Part shown: in pieces, positions 1 to 8,123 of the stretch
Position numbering within the stretch: the stretch's first letter is position 1
How the letters are laid out: each line of letters opens with the position of its first letter
Assembly (NCBI GenBank): GCA_943789165.1
Contig: CALSTB010000007.1
Location: 49,156 to 113,155, forward strand
DNA from: an uncultured Bacteroidia bacterium
GTDB taxonomy: Bacteria; Bacteroidota; Bacteroidia; NS11-12g; UBA9320
DNA length: 64,000 nt
Direction: 5' to 3'
The notes under the pieces: model-generated
Told to the model about the DNA's origin: nothing
The model's input: only the letters and a program-made list of their open reading frames with translations
The model's database searches: none
Program-made: the position numbers and the translations under genes

Positions 1-204
1 ATGCATAGCAAACAAGTACTTATACGACTAAGTTCAATGCTAACCAGTAATGGGGTTTTGATTTTTAATAAAGTCGTTGCCAATTCAACCCATAAAGAGC
101 AAGTCAATCAATTAATGCTTGACTTATCAAGTGTATTTAAGTCGGTGAGGGTTAATCAACAATTTGACCTAAATCACTTTATTATTTGTCAAAAGGAGAC
201 ATAA
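1..204 (+). CDS. C-terminal fragment of a spermidine-synthase-like methyltransferase (cut by window start)
   Basis: The frame is open to base 1, so only the last 67 or so residues are present and the true start lies outside the window. The visible pattern, a helix followed by NGVLIFNKV and ending in a short strand (HFIICQ), matches the last part of a Rossmann methyltransferase fold of the spermidine/spermine synthase type. The active site is not visible, so substrate and activity cannot be judged. The gene ends in a TAA that overlaps an ATG (TAATG) preceded by an AAAAGGAG sequence. Confidence 0.5.
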   Translation: MHSKQVLIRLSSMLTSNGVLIFNKVVANSTHKEQVNQLMLDLSSVFKSVRVNQQFDLNHFIICQKET

Positions 205-251
205 TGGCATCAAATATGTGGTAAAATTTCCAAAAGGAGACACAATGGCAT
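190..251 (+). repeat. Duplicated Shine-Dalgarno/ATG leader segment
   Basis: A 21-base block, AAAAGGAG-ACA-(T/C)-A-ATG-GCAT with one mismatch, occurs at 190-210 and again at 231-251. Each copy has a strong ribosome-binding site followed by ATG, but the open frames stop almost at once (six codons from 204, three codons from 245). Strong AGGAG sites are otherwise unusual in this chromosome. It may be a remnant of a duplicated gene start or a leader upstream of hsp20. No function is established. Confidence 0.6.
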
Positions 252-318
252 TATAATAAATGATTTTGTGCTGTGGTACGTCAATTGAAGTAATGTGTAA
301 AAACAAATTATTACGACA

Positions 319-759
319 ATGACATTAACAAAATTTAAACCTCGAAGAAGCTTTTTAGCAGACAATTTCTTTCCAACTCCGTTTGATTCAATGTTTGGTG
401 AATTAATGCGAGATACCAATACGCAGCTCGAAACATTTCAAACACCAGCAGCAGAGGTCATGGAAGATGATCAAAAATTCAAAATCAGCTTGGTATTTGC
501 TGGATTTTCAAAAGACGATATTAAGCTGGACATGCAAGACAACGAGTTGATTGTAATGGGGGAGAAAGAAGAAAAGAAAGAAGAGAAAACAGAAAAGTAC
601 CACTTGAGAGAATTCAGAAGTGGTAAGTTCAAGAGAAGTTTTTACCTACCTGATACAGCTAATTTTGAAAAAATTGAAGCTGAGTTAAAAAACGGAGTTT
701 TAGAGATTGAAATTCCAAAGAAAGCCAAAGCGAAAGTAAAACAGATTTCCATTAAGTAA
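319..759 (+). CDS. Small heat shock protein, Hsp20/alpha-crystallin family
   Basis: A 146-residue protein, the usual length for bacterial Hsp20 chaperones, which bind unfolding proteins in the cytoplasm without ATP. The N-terminal arm (about 1-40, with PTPFDSMF) is followed by the alpha-crystallin domain (about 40-138). The conserved pattern near the end, GVLEIEIPKK, is the family G-x-L-x-x-x-x-P-K signature, and a short tail holds an IS-IK segment resembling the IxI/V oligomerisation motif. A strong terminator follows. It stands alone between a methyltransferase-like gene and an AlbA_2 gene. Confidence 0.93.
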   Translation: MTLTKFKPRRSFLADNFFPTPFDSMFGELMRDTNTQLETFQTPAAEVMEDDQKFKISLVFAGFSKDDIKLDMQDNELIVMGEKEEKKEEKTEKYHLREFRSGKFKRSFYLPDTANFEKIEAELKNGVLEIEIPKKAKAKVKQISIK

Positions 760-774
760 GGTGAGTGTATTTTC

Positions 775-808
775 AAAAGCCCAAGTAATTCACTTGGGCT
801 TTTTTTTT
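775..808 (+). terminator. Intrinsic terminator after hsp20
   Basis: A nine-base-pair stem (778-786 with 792-800; AGCCCAAGT paired with ACTTGGGCT, five-base loop) is followed by an eight-T run at 801-808. Preceding A residues make it partly bidirectional. Confidence 0.92.
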
Positions 809-829
809 GGTTTTGGTTAACTTCGGAGG

Positions 830-1456
830 GTGAAAAAGCGTATTTACGATCTTATTCAAAGAGGTGAAGATGCCACACTGGACTACAAACAATCTATTAC
901 CAGTGCGTCTAAAATTGCCAAGACAATGGCCGCATTTGCAAACGATTCTGGAGGGACCTTATTAGTTGGGGTCAAAGACAACCAAAAAGTGTGTGGTGTG
1001 AAAGGAGAAGAGGAGGCGTATATGCTGGATTTAGCCGCACGTTTTTTCTGCAAACCTGAGGTGGAATTACAAATGAAGCGCCATGATGTGGAAGGAAAGG
1101 AGATCATAGAATGTGTCGTTAAACGCGGGAGTCACAAGCCATATTTCGCAAAAGACGATGACGGAAAATGGTGGGCCTATGTTCGAGTAAAGGACAATAC
1201 ATTGTTAGCAAGTAAAATTGTACTGGATGTTTTGCGCCGTGAGACATCAGGTCAGGGTACATTGATCAATTATACCAGTAAGGAAAAAGCAATCTTAGAG
1301 TACTTGGCAGATAATGAGCGTATTACGTTGAATCAGTATAAACACATGATTAATATTTCAACGCGGCGTGCCACTAAGATAATAGTGAATTTGATTAGTG
1401 CTGGCGTGCTCCGATCACATACCACAGAAAAAACGGAATATTATACACTTGTGTAG
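830..1456 (+). CDS. AlbA_2 (Schlafen AAA-4-like) domain protein
   Basis: A 208-residue protein beginning at a GTG directly preceded by a CGGAGG site. Residues about 8-125 show the AlbA_2 pattern: E-D-A-T-L-D-Y-K-Q, then AFANDSGGTLLVGV and a conserved Y-V-R-V-K-D-N-T strand. The C-terminal 65 residues (YTSKEKAILEYLADNERIT onward) look like a winged-helix DNA-binding domain. Proteins of this build are usually taken as transcription regulators or nucleic-acid-binding factors; targets are unknown. It sits between two terminated or independent units, so context gives no role. Confidence 0.75.
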   Translation: MKKRIYDLIQRGEDATLDYKQSITSASKIAKTMAAFANDSGGTLLVGVKDNQKVCGVKGEEEAYMLDLAARFFCKPEVELQMKRHDVEGKEIIECVVKRGSHKPYFAKDDDGKWWAYVRVKDNTLLASKIVLDVLRRETSGQGTLINYTSKEKAILEYLADNERITLNQYKHMINISTRRATKIIVNLISAGVLRSHTTEKTEYYTLV

Positions 1457-1476
1457 GTTAGCTTTTGACTGAATTG

Positions 1477-1484
1477 TAATTTTG
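1477..1484 (+). promoter_or_regulatory. Putative Bacteroidota -7 element of purQ
   Basis: TAATTTTG matches the Bacteroidota TAnnTTTG consensus and ends four bases before the purQ ATG, implying a leaderless or near-leaderless transcript. The nearest TTG at 1449-1451 is 25 bases upstream, slightly far for a -33 element. Confidence 0.45.
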
Positions 1485-1488
1485 CCAC

Positions 1489-2175
1489 ATGAAATTTGGT
1501 GTAGTAATATTTCCTGGATCCAATTGTGATCATGATTTAATTCAAGTATTAGAGGAGACAAGTGGTCAACCTGTTGAAGAGCTGTGGCATAAAGACACGG
1601 ATCTGAAGGGTTGTGACTTTATCTTTATCCCAGGAGGTTTCTCATTTGGTGATTATTTAAGAAGTGGTGCTATTGCGAAACTGAGTCCAATCATGGATGC
1701 AGTCATACAGCACGCTAACAAAGGTGGATACGTAATGGGAATCTGCAATGGATTTCAAATCCTTTGTGAGTCAGGGTTATTAGAGGGTGCTTTACTGAGA
1801 AATGAAAATCAATTGTTCATTTGTGAAAATGTGCACTTGAAAACAGGAACAAACAACACCTTGGTTACCGCTAATTTATCAAAGGGTGATGTGTTGAAAA
1901 TACCAATCGCACACGCTGAGGGGCGTTACTATGCAGATGCGTCGACCATTCAAAGTTTAGAAGACAACGACCAAGTTTTGTTCTATTACTGTGACGACGA
2001 AGGCACAGTCAATAAGTCAACCAATCCAAATGGATCTGTTAACAACATTGCAGGTATTACCAATAAAAATAGAAATGTATTTGGAATGATGCCACATCCT
2101 GAACGCGCGGCGAGTGAGAAATTATTCAACGTCAGCGGTAAAGTGATGTTTGAAAGCATATTGGCTTCAGTCTAG
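1489..2175 (+). CDS. purQ: Phosphoribosylformylglycinamidine synthase subunit PurQ
   Basis: A class I glutamine amidotransferase of 228 residues that supplies ammonia to PurL in the fourth step of purine synthesis. The nucleophile Cys86 lies in GICNGFQ, and the His-Glu pair is in HPERA near 203-205; the N-terminal FPGSNCDHD and the IPGGFSFGDYLR stretches are typical of the stand-alone PurQ. Length agrees with separate PurQ proteins, which work with a small PurL and PurS. Neither purL nor purS is next to it here. The ATG lies a few bases after a TAATTTTG promoter element. Confidence 0.95.
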   Translation: MKFGVVIFPGSNCDHDLIQVLEETSGQPVEELWHKDTDLKGCDFIFIPGGFSFGDYLRSGAIAKLSPIMDAVIQHANKGGYVMGICNGFQILCESGLLEGALLRNENQLFICENVHLKTGTNNTLVTANLSKGDVLKIPIAHAEGRYYADASTIQSLEDNDQVLFYYCDDEGTVNKSTNPNGSVNNIAGITNKNRNVFGMMPHPERAASEKLFNVSGKVMFESILASV

Positions 2176-2290
2176 TTAATAATTTCGTAATCAACGTTTT
2201 AGATTGTATATAATTGTGTACAGTGTGGGAAGCTAAACACGGTTTTTCCTTAATAATTCATCAACTTTGTTGCATCAAATAAACGTTAAG

Positions 2291-2794
2291 ATGCAATTAG
2301 AATTAGGAATGTTTCGGACAACAAAGGGCTTTCGCACCAATCATAAGTCCACAGAATTAGTATGTGAAAATTGCAATGCAGCTTTTTTAGCCAATAGAAA
2401 AAACGCACGTTTTTGTAGCTCGAGCTGTCGTTCGCAGTTTTGGTTAAATAAAAATGAGAAAAAGGTCATAACGTTAGCTGTCCCTGCCGATATCGATGAA
2501 GAATATCTTGATGAAATCAAGTCGATGTTACTTAACTATAAAAAAGGCGATACGATTTCAACTTACGGAAATCACACGTCTGAGGTAGAAAACGAACCTA
2601 AGGAAGTGGTTTCGTTAATGCGTAAAGAGACCATGATATTTGATGAAATGACAGAGTTGCGAAACTACCTAAGTGAAGAAGGTTTTGAAGACTATAAAAT
2701 TCCTAAAATTGACAACGGCATCTATTACGATGAAGGTTTGTCTATTAAAAAAGTAGAAGAAGGTTGGGAAACCTTAATCTCAAAAAAGGTATAA
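2291..2794 (+). CDS. Hypothetical protein with an N-terminal Cys4 zinc-ribbon
   Basis: A protein of about 167 residues from the ATG at 2291; an in-frame TTG at 2267 would add eight residues. Residues about 25-53 hold CENC followed some 15 residues later by CSSSC, a Cys4 zinc-binding knuckle like those in small DNA-binding or excision-type proteins. The rest is charged and mostly helical with acidic stretches and no membrane segment. I do not recognise the family. It stands alone, in the opposite direction to the reductase gene that follows. Confidence 0.7.
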   Translation: MQLELGMFRTTKGFRTNHKSTELVCENCNAAFLANRKNARFCSSSCRSQFWLNKNEKKVITLAVPADIDEEYLDEIKSMLLNYKKGDTISTYGNHTSEVENEPKEVVSLMRKETMIFDEMTELRNYLSEEGFEDYKIPKIDNGIYYDEGLSIKKVEEGWETLISKKV

Positions 2795-2798
2795 AGAA

Positions 2799-3881
2799 TT
2801 ATTCGTACGTCAGTTCAACGTCGTTGGTAATAGGATGCGCTTGACAAGTAAGGACAAATCCATCCTCAATTTCTGCATCACTTAATCCTTCTCTTTCATC
2901 CATACGCACTTTTCCGCTTAACACTTTAGCTCTGCACGTGGTACAAACTCCAACTGTACACGAATAAGGCGGATCTAAACCAGCGTCTTGTGCCGCTTCT
3001 AAAATCGTTTTGTCTGGAGATACTGTAATGGTTTGTTCATCGCCGTAGACATCAACCTTTACCGTTTTATCACCACCCATTTCTATTAGGTGGTCATCCT
3101 CTTCCTCTTCTTCAGCAGATTCAGATTTGGTTACTGCAGTAAAGTATTCTAAGTGAATTTTAGATTCATCGACTGACATGTCTTTCAATGAATTTTCGAC
3201 CAACTGCATTAAACCAGATGGGCCACAGATAAAGTAATCAGCGTTATTGGCTTGGTTTTGCGTAATCTGATTAACCATTTGGTTGATCTTCATCCCATTT
3301 AACATACCAGATAGGCCGGTCCAATCTGCACCTGGATTGTCTAATATATGATGAACCTTGAAACGGTCTCCATGAAGGTCTACCATTTCGTCAATAGACG
3401 ACTTGAAAATGATGGAGGCTTCGTCTCTATTCGCGTAAATCAATGTGATACGAGAATTAGGTTCTTGTCCTAACACAGTTCTTGCGATAGAAAACAAAGG
3501 AGTAATACCGCTGCCGCCGCCAAATAAAACATAATGGTTGCTTCTGTCGGAATCAGGTTCCACGATGAAGTTCCCCATAGGTGGCATCGCGTCTATCAAA
3601 TCACCCTCCTGTAACGCAGTATTCAGGAAAGTGCTCATTCTGCCATCTTCCACTTGCTTTACAGCAACGGTTGGCATAGCATCTTCAAACGGACTACTAC
3701 AAACAGAGTATGACCTTCTAACGTCTTCACCGTTTATCATAGAATGCACTGTAAGGTATTGACCAGCTTTATAGCTAAACATTCCTTTTAAAGGTGGAGG
3801 AACCAGTAACCTGATGCTTACTGCATCCGCTGTTTCTCTTGTTATTTTATCGACTTTAAGTTTATAAAATCCGTTAGGCAT
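2799..3881 (-). CDS. PaaE-like ferredoxin:NAD(P)H oxidoreductase (FAD, NAD and 2Fe-2S domains)
   Basis: A 360-residue flavoprotein reductase. Residues about 1-110 form the FAD-binding barrel with R-R-S-Y-S (55-59), 115-245 the NAD(P)H-binding domain with GGGSGITP at 121-128, and 275-360 a plant-type ferredoxin domain with cysteines 308, 313, 316 and 346. An acidic linker, about 255-265, joins the last two. This is the layout of PaaE, the reductase of the phenylacetyl-CoA epoxidase, but paaABCD are absent nearby, so it may feed electrons to a different oxygenase or desaturase. Ten bases separate it from asd upstream. Confidence 0.88.
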   Translation of the reverse strand: MPNGFYKLKVDKITRETADAVSIRLLVPPPLKGMFSYKAGQYLTVHSMINGEDVRRSYSVCSSPFEDAMPTVAVKQVEDGRMSTFLNTALQEGDLIDAMPPMGNFIVEPDSDRSNHYVLFGGGSGITPLFSIARTVLGQEPNSRITLIYANRDEASIIFKSSIDEMVDLHGDRFKVHHILDNPGADWTGLSGMLNGMKINQMVNQITQNQANNADYFICGPSGLMQLVENSLKDMSVDESKIHLEYFTAVTKSESAEEEEEDDHLIEMGGDKTVKVDVYGDEQTITVSPDKTILEAAQDAGLDPPYSCTVGVCTTCRAKVLSGKVRMDEREGLSDAEIEDGFVLTCQAHPITNDVELTYE

Positions 3882-3890
3882 AGTTCGTTT

Positions 3891-4895
3891 TTAAACTGTT
3901 GTTTCTTTTTGAATTAACTTGTTTGCAGTGATGTATTCTGCTATTTGGACAGCATTAGTTGCTGCACCTTTACGGAGGTTGTCAGCTACAATCCACATAT
4001 TAAACGCGTTGTCAGCGCTTTCATCTCTTCTTATTCTACCAACAAAGACATCATTTTTCCCTTTTGCCATTAACGGCATAGGATAAATATTGTTTTTAGA
4101 ATCATTTTGCACCGTTACGCCAGGCATAGTATTCAGAGCAGCCACAATTTCATCTAATTCGAATGGCTGGTTTAATTCAATATTGACAGATTCTGAATGT
4201 CCACCATCAACAGGTACTCTCACAGCTGTAGCCGTTATTCTAAGCGAGTCATCACCCAAAATTTTCTTGGTTTCGTTCACCATTTTCATTTCTTCTTTGG
4301 TGTAACCGCTGTCTAAAAAATCATCACAATGAGGAATGCAATTTTTGTCAATTTGATATGGATAAGCCTGTTCTGTCTCAGCACCCGTTCTTTCACCATT
4401 CATTTGATTAACAGCTTTGTAACCTGTGCCAGATACCGATTGATACGTACTAATAACCAAACGCTTGATGCCAAATTTATCGTGGATAGGTTTTAAGGCC
4501 ATTACCAGTTGGATTGTGCTACAATTTGGGTTCGCTATTATTTTGCTGTCACCAATGGTAGTTGCATTGATTTCTGGAACAACTAGTGGAGTATTTTTAT
4601 CCATCCGCCAAGCTGAAGAATTGTCGATGACAAAGCTCCCTACTTTAGCGAATTTCGGCGCCCATTCTAAAGAGACACTTCCTCCAGCTGAGAATAAGGC
4701 AATGTCGGGTTGAGCTGCTACTGCTTGCTCTAAACCAATACAGGTGAATGTTGAACCTTTAAAAGATACCTTTTTGCCAATAGACTTTGCGCTTGCAACT
4801 GGGATGAATTCGGTGATAGGAAGTGTGCTTTCTTCCAGTACTTTTATCATTTCTGAACCAACCATTCCAGTGGCTCCTACTAAGGCTACTCTCAT
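3891..4895 (-). CDS. asd: Aspartate-semialdehyde dehydrogenase
   Basis: A 334-residue NADP-dependent enzyme that reduces aspartyl phosphate to aspartate semialdehyde, the branch point to lysine, diaminopimelate, threonine and methionine. The nucleotide loop GATGMVG is at 7-13, the catalytic Cys125 in NPNCSTIQ, and the substrate-binding R-V-P-V-D-G-G-H stretch lies about two thirds along. Length and order match the family. It follows aroF in the same direction and precedes the PaaE-like gene with a very short gap, so co-transcription is likely. Confidence 0.96.
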   Translation of the reverse strand: MRVALVGATGMVGSEMIKVLEESTLPITEFIPVASAKSIGKKVSFKGSTFTCIGLEQAVAAQPDIALFSAGGSVSLEWAPKFAKVGSFVIDNSSAWRMDKNTPLVVPEINATTIGDSKIIANPNCSTIQLVMALKPIHDKFGIKRLVISTYQSVSGTGYKAVNQMNGERTGAETEQAYPYQIDKNCIPHCDDFLDSGYTKEEMKMVNETKKILGDDSLRITATAVRVPVDGGHSESVNIELNQPFELDEIVAALNTMPGVTVQNDSKNNIYPMPLMAKGKNDVFVGRIRRDESADNAFNMWIVADNLRKGAATNAVQIAEYITANKLIQKETTV

Positions 4896-4947
4896 GTTTA
4901 AATTTTTTGCAAAGGAAATTGAAATATTTCTAAAATCGGTAAGTTTC

Positions 4948-5808
4948 CTACACGTTTACGATTTCGTGTTTATTCTTCCAAGAACATGTCTTGTCAACAG
5001 CTTTAGACACTTTAGCCAAAGCAGGAAGCATGTCCTTTAATTGGTCTAGATACAAAGACTGCGGGCCATCACTTAAGGCTTTTTTAGGATCGTTATGAAC
5101 TTCAATCATAAGACCATCGGCGCCACCAGCAATGGAGGCCAAACTTGCTGATTTTATTAGATCACGACTACCTGTGGCTTGACTTGGGTCAGAAATTACG
5201 GGTAAATGCGATAGTTGTTTTGCTAAGGCAATTCCTGCGATGTCCAAGGTGTTCCGACTACTCGTGTCAAATGTGCGAATGCCACGTTCGCATAAGATGA
5301 CTTGATCGTTGCCGCCAAGTAAAATGTACTCTGCCGCTAAAAGCCATTCTTCGATTGTCGCATCCATACCACGTTTTAACATGATTGGCTTATCCGTCTT
5401 GCCAATTTCTTTCAGCAAGTGGTAATTTTTCATGTTTCGTGAACCAATTTGGATAATGTCGGTATACGGGTAAACAGTATCCAACAAACTTAAATCCATC
5501 ACTTCAGTGATAACACCTAAGTTGTATTGATTCGACATTTGTCTTAACAGGTCTAGACCTTCTTGTTGTAGCCCTTGAAAATTATATGGAGAAGTTCGCG
5601 GTTTAAACGCGCCACCTCGTAAGAATTTAATGCCAAGTTGGCTAATGTAAGACGCAATTTCGTCAATTTGAGCTTCCGATTCTACAGCACAAGGCCCAGC
5701 AATTAAGAAGATTTCATCCCCACCAATTTGACATCCTTTAACATCGATAATGGTTTTTTCGGGCTTCCATTCTCGGCTTGCTAATTTATATTTAGGTATA
5801 TCAGGCAA
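4948..5808 (-). CDS. aroF: 3-deoxy-7-phosphoheptulonate synthase, short beta type
   Basis: A 286-residue TIM-barrel enzyme condensing phosphoenolpyruvate and erythrose 4-phosphate, the first step of the shikimate pathway. The metal and PEP-binding signatures are visible: AGPCAVES at 37-44, FLRGGAFKPRTSPY, LKRGMDAT, and SDPSQATGSRD. It lacks the N-terminal ACT-like or chorismate-mutase extension found in feedback-regulated forms, so allosteric control is not evident. A second shikimate gene, aroE, lies at 44 kb. It leads an apparent aroF-asd-reductase unit. Confidence 0.93.
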   Translation of the reverse strand: MPDIPKYKLASREWKPEKTIIDVKGCQIGGDEIFLIAGPCAVESEAQIDEIASYISQLGIKFLRGGAFKPRTSPYNFQGLQQEGLDLLRQMSNQYNLGVITEVMDLSLLDTVYPYTDIIQIGSRNMKNYHLLKEIGKTDKPIMLKRGMDATIEEWLLAAEYILLGGNDQVILCERGIRTFDTSSRNTLDIAGIALAKQLSHLPVISDPSQATGSRDLIKSASLASIAGGADGLMIEVHNDPKKALSDGPQSLYLDQLKDMLPALAKVSKAVDKTCSWKNKHEIVNV

Positions 5809-5846
5809 CGCTCTATTCTTTCTGCAAATTAAACACCAAGATTTAA

Positions 5847-7229
5847 TTAAAGTTTGGTGTAGGTCACTTTTAACTGGATATTTTTAACACCTCCACTATT
5901 GTCGTTATTTAAGATCAATCGACTTGGCGTCATTGGGTTATCAGATGGGATGATTAAATAGAACCCTCTGTTCTTGTCTTCACCACTGTTTAAATAGGTG
6001 TCTAACAAAGATTGAACATGGCGATTAATGCCAAATGAATACGTACCATCGTCTTCGTTGTACGCTCCTCCATAACTGGTATAGCCAACCCACGCTTGCG
6101 ATCTTGGGAACAATACGTCTATCAAATCAATGATAAATGCATTTGAGCCATCATCTTCTGAGGGTTGAAGTAATAATAATCTTGAAGGGGCAGGATATTG
6201 TGAATTGGTTGAATTTTGTTGTACGGTAAACGTCAACTTGGCTTCATTAATCACAATGCCATTTCCATCTTTAACTAGGTCGTATAAGTTTGGTATCTCA
6301 ATTCTCGTCTTACAACCCGACATGCTTTGTACGTATGTTTCGTTGTAATGCACATTGGGATTGTTGAATTGATTTTCGATTGATGCATTGCGGTTTGTTA
6401 AAGTATATGTAGAGATGTTCTGTGATTCCGCGTTAATCTCAAATTCTTTTCGAAGACCACCGTTGTAATAGATTACAAGTTTCGTGTCGTCGGAGAATTT
6501 ATCAATAGCGACAATTGCACCGTCGTCTGAACCCAATCCACTCGGATTTGGTTTCAAAGCGATTCCATTTAAATAGTTCAAGAATACTTCGTTGCTACCA
6601 AACTTACCGTTGGTGAAAAAATCACTACCAAAAGAGTTGTTAAGTGGAATGCGCAATGTGTTTGTTTTGTATTTTAGGTTGCCATCTTCTTCAAACCAGG
6701 CGGTGTCTGGGGCATTAATATTTCCAGACCAAGAGCCAATTTGATTGCCCAAAGCGGGCTCATAGTTTGAATAATACTTATTTTCTTTTTTAATAATTTC
6801 ATCCATTCTGTAAATGTCGAGATCTACAGACGTTTGAGAAGCACCGTATGAAGGCACGTCAAGGTCTTTAGCTAAAGACAATATCACAGAGTCAATGACT
6901 GGGTTGGTGCCAAAGTCTACATTAATTTCTCGCAACAATACTTGTGTGTACAGGTTGGCAACACTGGTTCCAAATGCTGCATCGCTTATTGCTCCTAAAA
7001 GGTTGGATGACAATGAATCAATTTTGATTGAGTCTTCACGGATGGTATGGGTGACAATGGTAAATGAATCGGTAACCACACTTCCATGGACGTTTCCTTT
7101 AGGAAGAAAGTCAACACCAACTTCATCAGTTGCTTTTTTGCAAGAGGTTGTAGAAATGAATAGGGCGATAAGAAATAAGGCTGCCCTTTGGACAGCCTTA
7201 TTATTAATTTGCAGACAATATGGTGTCAT
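5847..7229 (-). CDS. DUF4270 family lipoprotein
   Basis: A 460-residue cell-envelope protein. The N-terminus has a hydrophobic stretch ending in TTSC-KK, a lipoprotein signal with the lipidated cysteine near residue 30. The mature part shows DUF4270 features: G-V-D-F-L-P, repeated D-S-V-I-L-S strands, and a C-terminal T-P-S-R-L-I-L-N. Function is unknown; in Bacteroidota it often neighbours glgA-like and panC genes, as here. No later Met could give a complete signal peptide, so the start at 7229 is kept even though it overlaps the upstream gene by 26 bases and spans a hairpin. Confidence 0.85.
   Translation of the reverse strand: MTPYCLQINNKAVQRAALFLIALFISTTSCKKATDEVGVDFLPKGNVHGSVVTDSFTIVTHTIREDSIKIDSLSSNLLGAISDAAFGTSVANLYTQVLLREINVDFGTNPVIDSVILSLAKDLDVPSYGASQTSVDLDIYRMDEIIKKENKYYSNYEPALGNQIGSWSGNINAPDTAWFEEDGNLKYKTNTLRIPLNNSFGSDFFTNGKFGSNEVFLNYLNGIALKPNPSGLGSDDGAIVAIDKFSDDTKLVIYYNGGLRKEFEINAESQNISTYTLTNRNASIENQFNNPNVHYNETYVQSMSGCKTRIEIPNLYDLVKDGNGIVINEAKLTFTVQQNSTNSQYPAPSRLLLLQPSEDDGSNAFIIDLIDVLFPRSQAWVGYTSYGGAYNEDDGTYSFGINRHVQSLLDTYLNSGEDKNRGFYLIIPSDNPMTPSRLILNNDNSGGVKNIQLKVTYTKL
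7176..7200 (-). terminator. Terminator-like hairpin inside the start of the DUF4270 gene
   Basis: The arms AAGGCTG (7177-7183) and CAGCCTT (7193-7199) pair, with an internal C/A mismatch and two further G-C pairs around a three-base loop. On the reverse strand it lies directly after the stop of the glgA-like gene and is followed by TTATTTCTT, a weak U tract. It could attenuate read-through into the overlapping lipoprotein gene. Confidence 0.5.
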
Positions 7230-8022
7230 AGAATTCGGTGTACTCTTCAGCGATGTTATCGCCTCTGTGTTCTAAAACCGGTTTCGTTTTGTCGTTCTGT
7301 AAGTGGTCCATAACCTCTGGTGAAAGAGAGTCTTGACATTTAACTACTGCATCTGCGTGTGTAATGGCACCAATGTACATACTCGTACAATCGGCGTTAG
7401 CAAATGGCTTCATTTCGTCGTCTTGGATATGATTCAAGCTTGCTTTTCTTGAGAAATCTTCTCCTAATGATGCTTGGAATTCATTATCAAATACGCTGTA
7501 AACGATTTTTGCATTTTCAAAAACGGGCTCGTCTTTGTAAATGGTTTTTAGGTACAATGGGATTAATGACGTCATCCATCCATGACAGTGAATGATGTCT
7601 GGGTACCAACCTAGTTTTTTAACAGTCTCAAGTGCGCCCTTGCAGAAGAAAATGGTTCTTTCGTCATTGTCAGCAAAGAATTCATTCTCATCGTCTCCAT
7701 ATACACTTTTGCGGTGGAAGTAATCTTCATTGTCTAGGAAGTACACCTGCATTTTTGTATTAGGTATAGAAGCAACTTTTATAGTAAGAGGATTGTCGTT
7801 ATCATCAATCGTGATGTTCATTCCTGAAAGACGTACTACTTCGTGTAGTCTGTTTCTTCTTTCATTGATAACACCAAATCGTGGAACTAGAATTCTTACT
7901 TCATTGTCTTGCTCTTGAACTGCTTGTGGAAGCATGCGAGCGATGTCAGACAATGCGTTACTTTCTAAAAAAGGACTCATTTCTGAAGAAATGAATAAAA
8001 CTTTTTTTCTGTTGTTTTCCAT
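7204..8022 (-). CDS. Short GlgA-like protein (GT5 N-terminal domain only)
   Basis: A 272-residue protein matching only the N-terminal Rossmann half of glycogen/starch synthases: KVLFISSEMSPF at the start, then a D-I-I-H-C-H-G-W segment near 142-149. The family ADP-glucose motif K-T-G-G-L is replaced by E-S-N-A-L, and the C-terminal nucleotide-binding half is missing, so it is unlikely to be a complete glycogen synthase. Bacteroidota commonly carry this short form next to panC and DUF4270. It diverges from panC across about 100 bases. Confidence 0.85.
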   Translation of the reverse strand: MENNRKKVLFISSEMSPFLESNALSDIARMLPQAVQEQDNEVRILVPRFGVINERRNRLHEVVRLSGMNITIDDNDNPLTIKVASIPNTKMQVYFLDNEDYFHRKSVYGDDENEFFADNDERTIFFCKGALETVKKLGWYPDIIHCHGWMTSLIPLYLKTIYKDEPVFENAKIVYSVFDNEFQASLGEDFSRKASLNHIQDDEMKPFANADCTSMYIGAITHADAVVKCQDSLSPEVMDHLQNDKTKPVLEHRGDNIAEEYTEFYDTILSAN

Positions 8023-8123
8023 AAATAAACTGTGTTTTTACTATAATGCGACTGCAAAGATACCCCCTATTATCGGCAAATTTGCGCGTGGTTCTACTTG
8101 TTTCTTAAGTATTTTTTTAGTAT

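Noticed and set aside
2799..3881. A full phenylacetate degradation operon
   Set aside because: Only the reductase component is present; paaABCD and paaK are absent, so a different role is equally likely.
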